From Candidatus Methanosuratincola sp. (GTDB lineage Archaea; Thermoproteota; Methanomethylicia; Methanomethylicales; Methanomethylicaceae), in assembly GCA_037478935.1 (NCBI GenBank), contig JBBFLR010000011.1, positions 1-33,452 on the forward strand: a stretch of DNA of 33,452 bases. Direction: 5' to 3'. Made by a program: the position numbers and the translations under genes. Positions within the stretch are counted from its first letter, which is position 1; every line of letters starts with the position of its first letter. Below are positions 13,611 through 22,007 of the stretch, in pieces. The notes under the pieces are model-generated. The model was given only the letters and a program-made list of their open reading frames with translations, was not told where the DNA came from and made no database searches.

Positions 13611-15191
13611 CTACTGCCTGCCACTCGCCAACTCGGATCTGACGCCGATGAAGGCAGGCCCCCTCACGTCTATCTTCCCCTGCCTGCTCGAAATGTACCT
13701 GAGCCCGACGTCCGATACCCTCAGGTTTATGTCGCTGAGCAGCTTCACCATCCTGACCCTGATTTCTGCCTGCCCGTCCCTCTCGATCCTGGCAGCCGCC
13801 ATCTTGGCCACTGCATCTATGTACCTTATGCCAGTCCTGACCCCTGATTCCCTGGCCCCCCTTATGATCTCGACGTTTTCCATCCCCTGCGGCGGTACGC
13901 CGAGCACGTTCGCCCTGTATACGACCAGCTCGTTGAATGCGGCCGGCCCGACCAACCTCACACCCGGATCCGGTTCGTATACCAGCACCCTGAGGTCCCT
14001 TCCTGAGACCTTGCCCTCGAAAGCCACGAACTCGCAGGGGCTATCCGCATCCCTGTGCCTCTCGATCGCCTCGACTATGGCCCTCTCGACCGCCTTGCCC
14101 TCCTCGGTCAGCGGCTCCTCAATGAAGGAGATCTGCCTCACCAGTGAGGCGTCGGAGAGCACCCACTCGCCGTAGAACTGCGGGTAGGCGAGCTCCCTGA
14201 CGTCCCTGTAGCCATGGAGGAGCATCGCAACCCTCTCAACCCCTATCCCTATGTTCAGGACGGGGTACTCTATCCCGTAACGCGCAAGAGCGACGGGGCT
14301 GTAGAGCCCGAAGTCCATCAGCTCCACCCAGCCCGTCCCGCTGACCTTCGCGAAGACCTCGTGCTCGGTTCCGGGCGCGTAGTACTTGGCAGTCACCTTC
14401 TTCCTCTCGACCCTGACCTCTCCAAAGCCGAGCCTCTTGATAACCTCCTCAGAGACCCGCTTCCCGTCCTCGATCGAGACCTCCTCGTCCATGATTATCG
14501 AGGAAGCGGCGTGGTGAAACCTGAGGTGCGTCGCGTCCTCCTGCTGCTCCCTCCTCGCCCTCAGCCCCACGGAGAAGAGCATAACGGGCATCTCCAGCTT
14601 GTGCTGGACAGCCGCACAGGTGAGGAACCAGGCACTCGTCATGTGCGACCTCAGCAACAGCTTGGTCGGCACCGGCTCGAGCATCCTGAGCTCGGGGAAG
14701 ACCTCGTTGAGCACCCTGAGCGCGGTCGTGTCCGGAACCCCGAGCCCCTCCGCAACCGCCTCGACGAGATCATCCCCGTCCACCCTCCCTTTCTTGTAGT
14801 CGTGGAAGATTCCCTTGAGCCTCTCGAGCGAAGCCTCGTCGGCCGGTCCCCCTGCCTCTCTTATCTTCGCGACTTTCTCCGCGCCGATCCCGATGTCCGG
14901 ACGTGGGAGCGCCGCCAGGTAGTAGCACCTGTCGAGTATCGCAGGCGCCTCATGCCCGTACTGCTTGTAGATGTCCGCCTCATCCACGATCATCGGGTTC
15001 ACAGCCTCATCGAACCCGAGCTCAAGGTAAATCTCCCTGAGCCTGTTCGCGGTCTCGACTAGGACATGCTTGGTCCCCTTCTTCCCGAGTGCGAAGACCC
15101 CCTTGCCCCCGACCATCTGGCCTGTCTCCTTCCAGGCATCCTCAAAGTCCTTCTCGGCCTTCTCAAGCACTTCTTTGATCCTGATCTTCAT
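13611..15191 (-). CDS. sepS: O-phosphoseryl-tRNA(Cys) synthetase (SepRS)
   Basis: SepRS charges tRNA-Cys with O-phosphoserine, which SepCysS then converts to cysteine. The 526-residue class II synthetase has the SepRS-specific block AVNPMIVDEADIYKQYGHEAPA followed by LDRCYYLAALPRPDIG (residues about 63-101). The catalytic core shows LRSHMTSAWF (H183, T185), motif 2 around LRARREQQEDATHLRFHH, and motif 3 GIGVERVAM (about 325-333). A C-terminal tRNA-binding part follows. It could be mistaken for PheRS alpha, but the N-terminal block and the HMT phosphate-site motif decide. One of two phosphate-binding serines appears to be Ala (A228 in FHHAASS). It starts with ATG, 22 bases behind the translin-like gene. 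Confidence 0.9.
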   Translation of the reverse strand: MKIRIKEVLEKAEKDFEDAWKETGQMVGGKGVFALGKKGTKHVLVETANRLREIYLELGFDEAVNPMIVDEADIYKQYGHEAPAILDRCYYLAALPRPDIGIGAEKVAKIREAGGPADEASLERLKGIFHDYKKGRVDGDDLVEAVAEGLGVPDTTALRVLNEVFPELRMLEPVPTKLLLRSHMTSAWFLTCAAVQHKLEMPVMLFSVGLRARREQQEDATHLRFHHAASSIIMDEEVSIEDGKRVSEEVIKRLGFGEVRVERKKVTAKYYAPGTEHEVFAKVSGTGWVELMDFGLYSPVALARYGIEYPVLNIGIGVERVAMLLHGYRDVRELAYPQFYGEWVLSDASLVRQISFIEEPLTEEGKAVERAIVEAIERHRDADSPCEFVAFEGKVSGRDLRVLVYEPDPGVRLVGPAAFNELVVYRANVLGVPPQGMENVEIIRGARESGVRTGIRYIDAVAKMAAARIERDGQAEIRVRMVKLLSDINLRVSDVGLRYISSRQGKIDVRGPAFIGVRSELASGRQ

Positions 15192-15213
15192 GCCCTTTTG
15201 TACCCTCTTTCAC

Positions 15214-15840
15214 TCATTCATTATCCCTTTGCCTTTCCATCTTGGCAGACGCCTTCTCGATCCCTCTCCTGATCAGGAGGCCTTGGTGTGCAAGCGTGAC
15301 GTCCCCCCTCGTTTCCTCCACAAGCCTCCTCATCACGTCAACCTTCCTCCTCAAGTTCGGGACCACTGCCCGGGGGTAGTCCATCGCCTTCAGCAGCGTA
15401 TATGATTCCTCCATCAGCTCGAGGGCCCTCCACGCCTCCTCGATACTGTCCTTCCTTATCGCGTCCAGGGCGTACCTCCTCAGCTCCCCCGCCGCGTCGG
15501 CCACCCCCGTGAGGTAAGGCTCGGGCGGGACGCCCAATTCTGCCGGCTTCGGGACCTCCAGGTCCCTGACGAGGGCGAGGAGGATCATCGCCTCGGCATA
15601 CTCCTGGAATGCCTGGGGTAGAGGTCCTGTGTAATAGAACTCGGGGAAGTCCCTGCAAACTTTGAGCGCGCCCTCCAGCGCTCCCCTCGCTGCCTTGAGG
15701 CCCTCCTCCGCTGCTGCGAACTCCCCCCTGTGGATCGAGAGTACCGCACTCCCCGACCTCCTTATTATCTCCCTGGACAGGGAGATGACCTCCTCCCTCT
15801 TCATGTCCTTTGCCTTGAGGGAATGTGCGATCCCTTCCAT
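15214..15840 (-). CDS. Translin family protein
   Basis: The protein (208 residues from ATG 15840) is all-helical and matches archaeal translin (COG2178), a group of RNA/DNA-binding and RNase-related proteins. Family features are SREIIRRSGSAVLSIHRGE near the N-terminus, EYAEAMILLALVRD in the middle, GVADAAGELRRYALDAIRK and LRRKVDVMRRLVEETRGDVTLA near the end. The longer GTG start at 15867 has no ribosome-binding sequence, whereas ATG 15840 has GAGGG five bases upstream and gives the usual family start. Eukaryotic translin-TRAX takes part in tRNA processing, so a place between taw1 and sepS is fitting, but this is inference. Confidence 0.86.
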   Translation of the reverse strand: MEGIAHSLKAKDMKREEVISLSREIIRRSGSAVLSIHRGEFAAAEEGLKAARGALEGALKVCRDFPEFYYTGPLPQAFQEYAEAMILLALVRDLEVPKPAELGVPPEPYLTGVADAAGELRRYALDAIRKDSIEEAWRALELMEESYTLLKAMDYPRAVVPNLRRKVDVMRRLVEETRGDVTLAHQGLLIRRGIEKASAKMERQRDNE

Positions 15841-15872
15841 TATGCCCTCGAACTTCAACGAAGCCACCTTGA

Positions 15873-16847
15873 TCAGATGGATGCGGAGACCTTTTTAGGT
15901 TTGCCTATCCTGCTGAGCAGCGCGACCCTGCTGATGGGTACCTCCCCCACCAGCTCGTAGCCGGTCCTCTCCGCGATCCCCTTGGCGAACTCGACGATCT
16001 CCTCATGGCTGGGCATTCTCTCGTAGCCGAGCCTCGTCACCGAAAAGCCGACGTGCATGTACGCCTTGACCTCGACGTACGTGGGCGATGCGCTAGAAAT
16101 TATTCTGGAGTATCCCCCTATGTCGTCCATGTTCAGGCCCTTGACCGCAGTCATCCTGACCACGGTTGGGCAGGAGAACGACTTGAGCAGCGAGAGCGAC
16201 TCCATCAGGCTCCTCCAGTTATCGCCGGAAGCCGGTCTGCAGACCGAACGGTACACCTCTTCCGAGGGCGCGCTCAGCGACACATACAGCTGGGTCGGCT
16301 CGGGGATCTCCCCGAGCTTCTTCGGGTTGGTGCCGTTGGTGACGAGAAACGTGGTCATTCCCCTCCTCCTGAACTCGCAGAGCAGCCCGTCTACCATCGA
16401 GTACTCGGTGGGCTCGCCGATGAGGCTTATTGCCGCGTGCTTTGGATCCAGCGCCTCCCTGAACCGGTCGGGATCCGTCTTCGGGTTGCCTTTGTACCCG
16501 CTCAACGCCCTCCTCTGGGCCGCGATCGCACCTTCGACGATCTGCTCTGGAGGATCCTCCGCGCCGACCTCAATAGAGGGGTATCCGTGCTCGTGCGGGA
16601 GCACCCGCCAGCAGTAGAGGCACATGTTCGAGCACCTACTCACCGCAGGAGTCATCTGGAGGCACCTATGGCTCTCTATACCGTAGAACTTGCCCTTGTA
16701 GCAGTGCTCCCTCCCGAGGATGGCCTCCCTTGTCCAGTGGCAGGTCTTCACCGCCGAGTGCCTGCCCACTATGTGGTAGCCCTGCGACCTGAGGACCCCG
16801 TACTCCACTTCCAAGTCGCCCGCCGCCCGCTTTAAGGTTTCATTCAT
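15873..16847 (-). CDS. taw1: 4-demethylwyosine synthase (Taw1/TYW1)
   Basis: Taw1 is a radical SAM enzyme that condenses pyruvate with N1-methylguanosine 37 of tRNA-Phe to build the tricyclic wyosine base. The 324-residue protein has both iron-sulfur clusters: C36, C49, C62 with CX12CX12C spacing, and the radical SAM triad C72, C76, C79 (CSNMCLYC). It also has the pyruvate/Lys region HVGFSV and typical GEPTEYSMV and VTNGTNP motifs. No flavodoxin domain is present, as usual in archaea. The ATG at 16847 overlaps the psmB1 stop as ATGA, so the two genes are translationally coupled. Confidence 0.94.
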   Translation of the reverse strand: MNETLKRAAGDLEVEYGVLRSQGYHIVGRHSAVKTCHWTREAILGREHCYKGKFYGIESHRCLQMTPAVSRCSNMCLYCWRVLPHEHGYPSIEVGAEDPPEQIVEGAIAAQRRALSGYKGNPKTDPDRFREALDPKHAAISLIGEPTEYSMVDGLLCEFRRRGMTTFLVTNGTNPKKLGEIPEPTQLYVSLSAPSEEVYRSVCRPASGDNWRSLMESLSLLKSFSCPTVVRMTAVKGLNMDDIGGYSRIISSASPTYVEVKAYMHVGFSVTRLGYERMPSHEEIVEFAKGIAERTGYELVGEVPISRVALLSRIGKPKKVSASI

Positions 16848-17458
16848 TTCGCGGGTAGGGTCTCCTCTCTTGCACCTTGACTGGAGATGACCAGCACGTC
16901 CACGCCGTCGCCCGAGGCAACGTCCCTGGCTATTGCTGCCCTGACCGCCTTAACCGCCAAGTCCTTACCCGCATCAAGGCTCATATCCGGGGAGTAGGCA
17001 GACTCGACTATGCCGATCGCTATGGCACCCCCAGTCCCGAGCGCGGCGTACTTGTCCTCAATCATCGATCCCAGCGGATCCAGCACGAAGAGCTTGGCGC
17101 CCTCCTCGTCGACGCCCCCGACCATTGTTTCGGTGTAAACCGGGTAGACCCTCTGTGCGTAAAGCAGGTTGGCGAGTATCTTCGCCGTAGCCCTGACGCT
17201 CATTGGCTTGTGGGTCTCGAGCTCGTAAAGGTTTGTCTCTGCGGAGATCCTCCTCAGCACCGCCTGAGAATCTGAGATGAGCCCTGCGAACGCCACGCCA
17301 AGTCTGTCGTTTATCGCAAAGACCTTCTTGCCGGCCTTCGTCATTATGGAGAATCCGTAGGTCACCCTCTTCTCGGAGGCCAGGATCACGCCATCCCTGC
17401 AGGCTATCCCGACGGTTGTGGCTCCGGTGACTGGGTATCCGAACTGCGCCTCAGGCAA
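16844..17458 (-). CDS. psmB: Proteasome beta subunit, non-catalytic type (Thr1 to Ala)
   Basis: The 204-residue subunit belongs to the 20S proteasome beta ring. The segment where cleavage normally exposes Thr1 reads TG-ATTVG instead of G-TTTVG, so the nucleophile position (residue 13) is Ala. Glu17 and Lys33 (mature numbering) are kept (ASEKRVTYG and KAGKKVF). LDPLGSMIEDKYAALGTGG and SGDGVDVLVI complete the fold. Crenarchaeal beta-1 subunits, as I recall them, also have Ala there and act structurally beside an active beta-2; such a partner lies at 29000-29650. The start is TTG 17458, about eight bases behind GGAGG. It is the first gene of the minus-strand operon reaching ribK. Confidence 0.92.
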   Translation of the reverse strand: MPEAQFGYPVTGATTVGIACRDGVILASEKRVTYGFSIMTKAGKKVFAINDRLGVAFAGLISDSQAVLRRISAETNLYELETHKPMSVRATAKILANLLYAQRVYPVYTETMVGGVDEEGAKLFVLDPLGSMIEDKYAALGTGGAIAIGIVESAYSPDMSLDAGKDLAVKAVRAAIARDVASGDGVDVLVISSQGAREETLPAK

Positions 17459-17498
17459 CTTTTAAAACCTCCACTTGCACTCTCTCGTTGAGAAGCGA

Positions 17499-17507
17499 AT
17501 TAAATAA
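17499..17507. promoter_or_regulatory. TATA box shared by psmB1 and the DUF504 gene
   Basis: ATTAAATAA is centred at about 17503. On the plus strand this is about 27 bases before a start at the ATG 17527 (leaderless). On the minus strand it is about 27 bases before position 17475, leaving a 17-base leader with GGAGG before TTG 17458. No second TATA-like element is needed. Confidence 0.5.
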
Positions 17508-17526
17508 GCTTTTACCCGTGTTCCAG

Positions 17527-17781
17527 ATGACTACAATAAGGGATATGCTTAACAGGATAAAGTGGTCCGGCGAGGGCGGTCTCAGCGGGTATGGGATAGT
17601 GATCGTCCACCGCGGTGCCCCTTCCAACCGGAGGGTGATTAAGGGAGAGGACGTCACCGACATCGCGCCTAGGGCGTTGGTCTGCAGCGAAGGGGGCGAA
17701 GAGGTGGTGATCCCCTACCACCGCGTAGTGGCATTAATCAAGGACGGGAGAGTAGTATGGGATAGGAGGGTCAGAGGGTGA
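17527..17781 (+). CDS. DUF504/UPF0248 (MJ1316-type RNA-binding domain) protein
   Basis: The 84-residue protein matches DUF504 (UPF0248), related to the MJ1316 RNA-end recognition domain. It shows the family start RDMLNRIKWSG, IVIVHRGAPSNRRVIKGEDV, and the conserved VVIPYHRVVALIKDGRVVWDRR. The biochemical role in archaea is not established; binding to RNA ends is proposed for the family. ATG 17527 matches a leaderless start predicted from the TATA box; the upstream TTG at 17488 lies before that box and is rejected. The next gene starts within its stop (GTGA at 17778-17781), which couples it to the NOG1-type GTPase. Confidence 0.87.
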   Translation: MTTIRDMLNRIKWSGEGGLSGYGIVIVHRGAPSNRRVIKGEDVTDIAPRALVCSEGGEEVVIPYHRVVALIKDGRVVWDRRVRG

Positions 17782-18809
17782 AGCAGCCTTTCGAGACGAT
17801 GCCGACAGTCCTAACTGCCGACGAGATCGTGGGAAAGATGCTACGGGAATCTGAGAAGGTCGAGGTCGAGCTGCCGAAGCGACTCCCCGCGATAATGAAG
17901 GCGAAGCGGAGGGACGCCTCAAGGGTCAAGGCATGCGAACGCGTCTCTGCAGGGTACTTGGAGGCGCTAGTCCATTCGGTCCCGACGATCGAGCGACTCC
18001 ACCCGTTCTACAGGGAGATCCTCGAACTCCATTCCGGCGTAGCCGATGTGCGATCTGCGCTGGGGAGGATCAGCCGCGCAGCCAGGGTGATCCGCGAGGT
18101 CGCAAAGGATAGCCAGAGGAGGATCCGGTTTGCTAAGACTCCTCAGGAAGCGGGTATCGCAAGGCGGGCGTTCCTGGGCAGGGCAGCGTCTATTATCAGG
18201 GACGCCAGGGGGGACCTCCAACTGATCGCGGACATGCGGGAGAAGATGAAGGACCTGCCTGCCGCCGACCCGTCCGTCCCCACGGTGGTTCTTGCGGGAT
18301 ACCCCGGTGTCGGCAAGTCCACGATCCTCCGCTCGATATCAAGGGCAAAGCCCGAGGTGAGGCCATACCCGTTCACGACAAAGGAGCTGATGATAGGCCA
18401 CGTCCTCGTAGGCAGGCGGCTCATACAGGTGGTGGATACCCCAGGGATCCTGGACCGCCCCATAGGGGAGATGAACCAGACCGAGCGCCTTTCGATAACC
18501 GCCCTCGGCAGGCTTGCCAACCTGATGGCTTTCATTGTGGACACATCGGAGGCGAACGGCTTCTCACTCGAGAGCCAGCAGTCGCTGAGGGCCGGGATCT
18601 CAGCCGCCTTCCCGGGGCTGAAGGTCCTGACATTCTTGAACAAGGCCGACGCCGCAAGCAGGGAACAGCTGGAGCGGGCAGCCGCCCTCTTCGGGGAGTC
18701 TGACCTCCTCTCCGCAGCAAAAGGCGAGGGTCTGGAGACGTTCAAAAACAGGTTGCTTGAGGGCGTCGGGCCGATTGAGGGTCCAGAGTGGAGGGGCGAG
18801 GGCGTATAG
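17778..18809 (+). CDS. NOG1-type GTP-binding protein
   Basis: NOG1 GTPases act in assembly of the large ribosomal subunit in eukaryotes, and the archaeal homologues are thought to do likewise. The 343-residue protein has an N-terminal helical domain (about 1-165) and a G domain with G1 GYPGVGKST, G2 region YPFTTKELMIGHV, G3 DTPG, and G4 NKAD; the G5 region is near LLSAAKGEG. Length is normal for archaeal NOG1. GTG at 17778 overlaps the DUF504 stop by four bases. Confidence 0.92.
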   Translation: MKQPFETMPTVLTADEIVGKMLRESEKVEVELPKRLPAIMKAKRRDASRVKACERVSAGYLEALVHSVPTIERLHPFYREILELHSGVADVRSALGRISRAARVIREVAKDSQRRIRFAKTPQEAGIARRAFLGRAASIIRDARGDLQLIADMREKMKDLPAADPSVPTVVLAGYPGVGKSTILRSISRAKPEVRPYPFTTKELMIGHVLVGRRLIQVVDTPGILDRPIGEMNQTERLSITALGRLANLMAFIVDTSEANGFSLESQQSLRAGISAAFPGLKVLTFLNKADAASREQLERAAALFGESDLLSAAKGEGLETFKNRLLEGVGPIEGPEWRGEGV

Positions 18810-18873
18810 GCGGCATGATAAGTAAACTAGTGAATTGAGAGAGTTCCCGCCGCTCAGAACGCCGGCTGTCCTG

Positions 18874-19929
18874 TCAGGGCCTCGGAGGTGCCTTTCCTTC
18901 GACCTCTATTGCGGCCCCGCCGCCCTTTAGCTTCTCGACCTCGAAGTCGCTCCCGGTGAATTTGGAGCAGAGCCAGATCATCGTCTCCGAGTGGGGCGTG
19001 AGCCTCGAGACTCCGATCCTCGATACACCATTCGCCAGGGCTATTAAAGGGATCAGCATGTCCCCAAGGTGCGAATCCAGCGCCATCCCGCTCTGGAGCT
19101 CCTCCAGGAGCTTTCTCGCCGCGATCTCCCCCACCTCCTCTGCCCTCCTCTCCTTCGATCCAAGCGCGTCAGCCCCGACCCTGAACCCCGTGCCCGCCTC
19201 CGCCCAGATCACGATCCCGCTTCCTGGTCCCCCTGCGGGGTTAGATCCCGCCTCGCTAAGTATCCTTATGTTCTCGTAACCCGCGCTCCTCAGAAAGCGC
19301 TCCGCGGAGGATGCCTGCCGCGAGGCTATGTGGGAAGGCAGGTTCGTGCAGTGCGAAATTCCCCTGATCGTCTCGACCTTCCCCCTCTCAACAGCCCTCA
19401 CCGGGTTCAGCGCCTTCACTGGCGCCACCTCGACCCGCACCTCGCCCCCGCCCCTCGGGAAGTGCCCCCTCCTTACCAGCTCCACCGCTGCCTCGATGCC
19501 GATTATCTTGAATGCAGGGATCGCAACATTCCTGAAGTAGTCCACGGGGGGGCTCCAAGGGACGTCTGTACCCCCGAGTATCCTCACCTCAGATCGCCCC
19601 TCCGCGAACGCAAGTATCGGTATCAGTTCTTGGGCTATCAGCATGGTGCTCCCGGCGGTCCCAATCTCAAAGGTATAGTCGCCCCCGGTCACGGTGCCGG
19701 GTGAAAACCTGACCTCGTAACTGCCCGGCTCGGCCCCCTCGAGCACGCCGCCAGAGACTCGGGCAGCCGCCCTCAACCCGGCAAGGTGCTGCGGCTGCAG
19801 CCCTGGTTTGGGGCGCTTTGCCCTTATGTTATAGACCCTAACGGGAGTCCGCGTGACGCAGGAGAGGAAGACCGCCCCCCTGAGGATCTGCCCTCCCCCC
19901 TCCCCGTATGATCCGTCCACCTCGATCAT
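18874..19929 (-). CDS. rtcA: RNA 3'-terminal phosphate cyclase (RtcA)
   Basis: RtcA converts RNA 3'-phosphates to 2',3'-cyclic phosphates with ATP, via a covalent enzyme-AMP. The 351-residue protein opens with the signature DGSYGEGGGQILR and shows RAKRPKPGLQPQHL, IGTAGST, the central HFPRGGGEV and the C-terminal DSHLGDM, whose His287 is the expected adenylated residue. ATG 19929 is chosen over GTG 19938 because GGTGAT sits directly before it at normal spacing and the protein then begins with MIEVDGSYG. It is convergent with NOG1 (64-base spacer, no clear signal) and divergent from ogt. RtcA may serve RNA repair or tRNA splicing side reactions. Confidence 0.94.
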   Translation of the reverse strand: MIEVDGSYGEGGGQILRGAVFLSCVTRTPVRVYNIRAKRPKPGLQPQHLAGLRAAARVSGGVLEGAEPGSYEVRFSPGTVTGGDYTFEIGTAGSTMLIAQELIPILAFAEGRSEVRILGGTDVPWSPPVDYFRNVAIPAFKIIGIEAAVELVRRGHFPRGGGEVRVEVAPVKALNPVRAVERGKVETIRGISHCTNLPSHIASRQASSAERFLRSAGYENIRILSEAGSNPAGGPGSGIVIWAEAGTGFRVGADALGSKERRAEEVGEIAARKLLEELQSGMALDSHLGDMLIPLIALANGVSRIGVSRLTPHSETMIWLCSKFTGSDFEVEKLKGGGAAIEVEGKAPPRP

Positions 19930-19944
19930 ATGGATCACCTGATC

Positions 19945-19968
19945 TTATAACCCGCTAGGCGATATATC
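19945..19968. promoter_or_regulatory. Crossed TATA boxes between rtcA and ogt
   Basis: Two palindromic AT elements lie in the short divergent spacer: TTATAA at 19945-19950 and GATATATC at 19961-19968. TATA-to-start spacing of about 27 bases assigns the left one to ogt (start near 19975, leader holding GGTGG) and the right one to rtcA (start near 19938, leader holding GGTGAT). The two promoters would thus overlap. Confidence 0.4.
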
Positions 19969-19992
19969 TGGCTCTTGATAAGGTGGACCGGA

Positions 19993-21070
<1,078 letters not shown>

Positions 21071-21145
21071 TTAATCCTCCGCAGGGCAAATAAAAGAGTT
21101 CTTGTGGCATTGCAACACCGCTGGGATATCTCAGCACCCCCTCAC

Positions 21146-21168
21146 GCCGCAGCTGGCGTACCTGCGGC
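21146..21168. repeat. Seven-base-pair stem-loop downstream of the SAM hydrolase gene
   Basis: GCCGCAG (21146-21152) and CTGCGGC (21162-21168) form a perfect stem with a nine-base loop, eight bases behind the stop of the minus-strand SAM hydrolase. No T-run follows on the minus strand, so a bacterial-type terminator is not supported; RNA stability or chance are alternatives. Confidence 0.35.
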
Positions 21169-21175
21169 TGGGTCT

Positions 21176-21940
21176 TCACCACTTCACGCCGACCCTGCTC
21201 CCGACCGCGGCGCCGGTGACCATGCGCGCGCTGCCCCTGTTCACTACGACCTCATAGAAGCCGGCGCTCCCCACGAGAATTCCCAGGCCGCCCCCAAGGT
21301 CCGAGAAGGTCTTGACCGTTCTGGCCGGGAACGACCTCCCGTCCACCACCAGCCCCACATCGCCGCTCAGCCCCACATCGCCGCAACGGAGGCTCAGCGT
21401 CAGGTTCCCGAACCTGTCGGCATATACCACCTCGCACTCAGCAGACCTGTGCCCTACCCTCCTCCAGAATGCAAGCCTCTCCCAGTCCTCGACCCGCCGC
21501 CCCGAATCAGCTATGTCCCTGCCGGACGCGATCAGTGCCGCAGCCGGAGAAAAGACGTCCCTCCCGTGAAACGTGCTTGAGACTTCTTCGAGCATGAACT
21601 CGCGGTTGCTTATCTCGTATGCCGCCTCCACGCCGTCCTCTTCGGACGCAGGGGAAAGGACGCCGTTGTCCGGACCGATAAAGAAGTACCTCCGCGTCTT
21701 AACCGCGAGCGCCCTCCTCCTTGACCCTACCCCGGGGTCGACCACCGCGACGTGGACGGTCCCCTCTGGGAAGTACTTGTAGGAGGACAGGAGAACAAAT
21801 GCTGCGGACCTGACGTCCCAAGCCTCGATCTCATGCGCGAGGTCGATGACCTCCACTTGCGGGGCAATTCTCTTCATCACCCCCTTCATTATCCCAGCGT
21901 AGTGCCCTCCAAAGTCCGTGGTCAGCGTCACAATGGTCAT
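21176..21940 (-). CDS. SAM hydroxide adenosyltransferase (DUF62/COG1912)
   Basis: Enzymes of this family hydrolyse S-adenosylmethionine to adenosine and methionine, and are relatives of fluorinase and chlorinase. The 254-residue protein carries the family blocks LTTDFG (N-terminus), VDPGVGS, GPDNGVLSPA, FHGRDVFSPAAA and ADRFGNLTLS, then a C-terminal beta-barrel. The FHGRD block matches hydrolases; I see no halogenase-specific insertion. ATG 21940 is preceded by purine-rich GAAAGAAG. A six-residue in-frame duplication (GDVGLS then GDVGLV) lies in the C-terminal domain. The gene is divergent from the aminotransferase gene and close to nadM; a role in cofactor salvage is only a guess. Confidence 0.92.
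   Translation of the reverse strand: MTIVTLTTDFGGHYAGIMKGVMKRIAPQVEVIDLAHEIEAWDVRSAAFVLLSSYKYFPEGTVHVAVVDPGVGSRRRALAVKTRRYFFIGPDNGVLSPASEEDGVEAAYEISNREFMLEEVSSTFHGRDVFSPAAALIASGRDIADSGRRVEDWERLAFWRRVGHRSAECEVVYADRFGNLTLSLRCGDVGLSGDVGLVVDGRSFPARTVKTFSDLGGGLGILVGSAGFYEVVVNRGSARMVTGAAVGSRVGVKW
21350..21383. repeat. 18-base in-frame tandem duplication in the SAM hydrolase gene
   Basis: A 16-base sequence (CAGCCCCACATCGCCG on the plus strand) occurs at 21350-21365 and 21368-21383, a period of 18 bases. It encodes a duplicated GDVGL segment. Confidence 0.85.
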
Positions 21941-21965
21941 CTTCTTTCCATGCCCCTTTCGAAAT

Positions 21966-21976
21966 GTATATTAAAA
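21966..21976. promoter_or_regulatory. AT-rich promoter element between SAM hydrolase and aminotransferase genes
   Basis: The stretch TATATTAAAAG, centred near 21971, is about 28 bases from both a minus-strand start near 21943 and a plus-strand start near 21999. The ATG codons are at 21940 and 22008. It could act in both directions. Confidence 0.4.
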
Positions 21977-22007
21977 GATCATATGATATTACGTTGAGGT
22001 TTGGTTT

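Noticed and set aside
13611-15191. Phenylalanyl-tRNA synthetase alpha subunit
   Set aside because: The class II motifs fit, but the N-terminal DEADIYKQYGHEAPA block and HMTSAWF are SepRS-specific.
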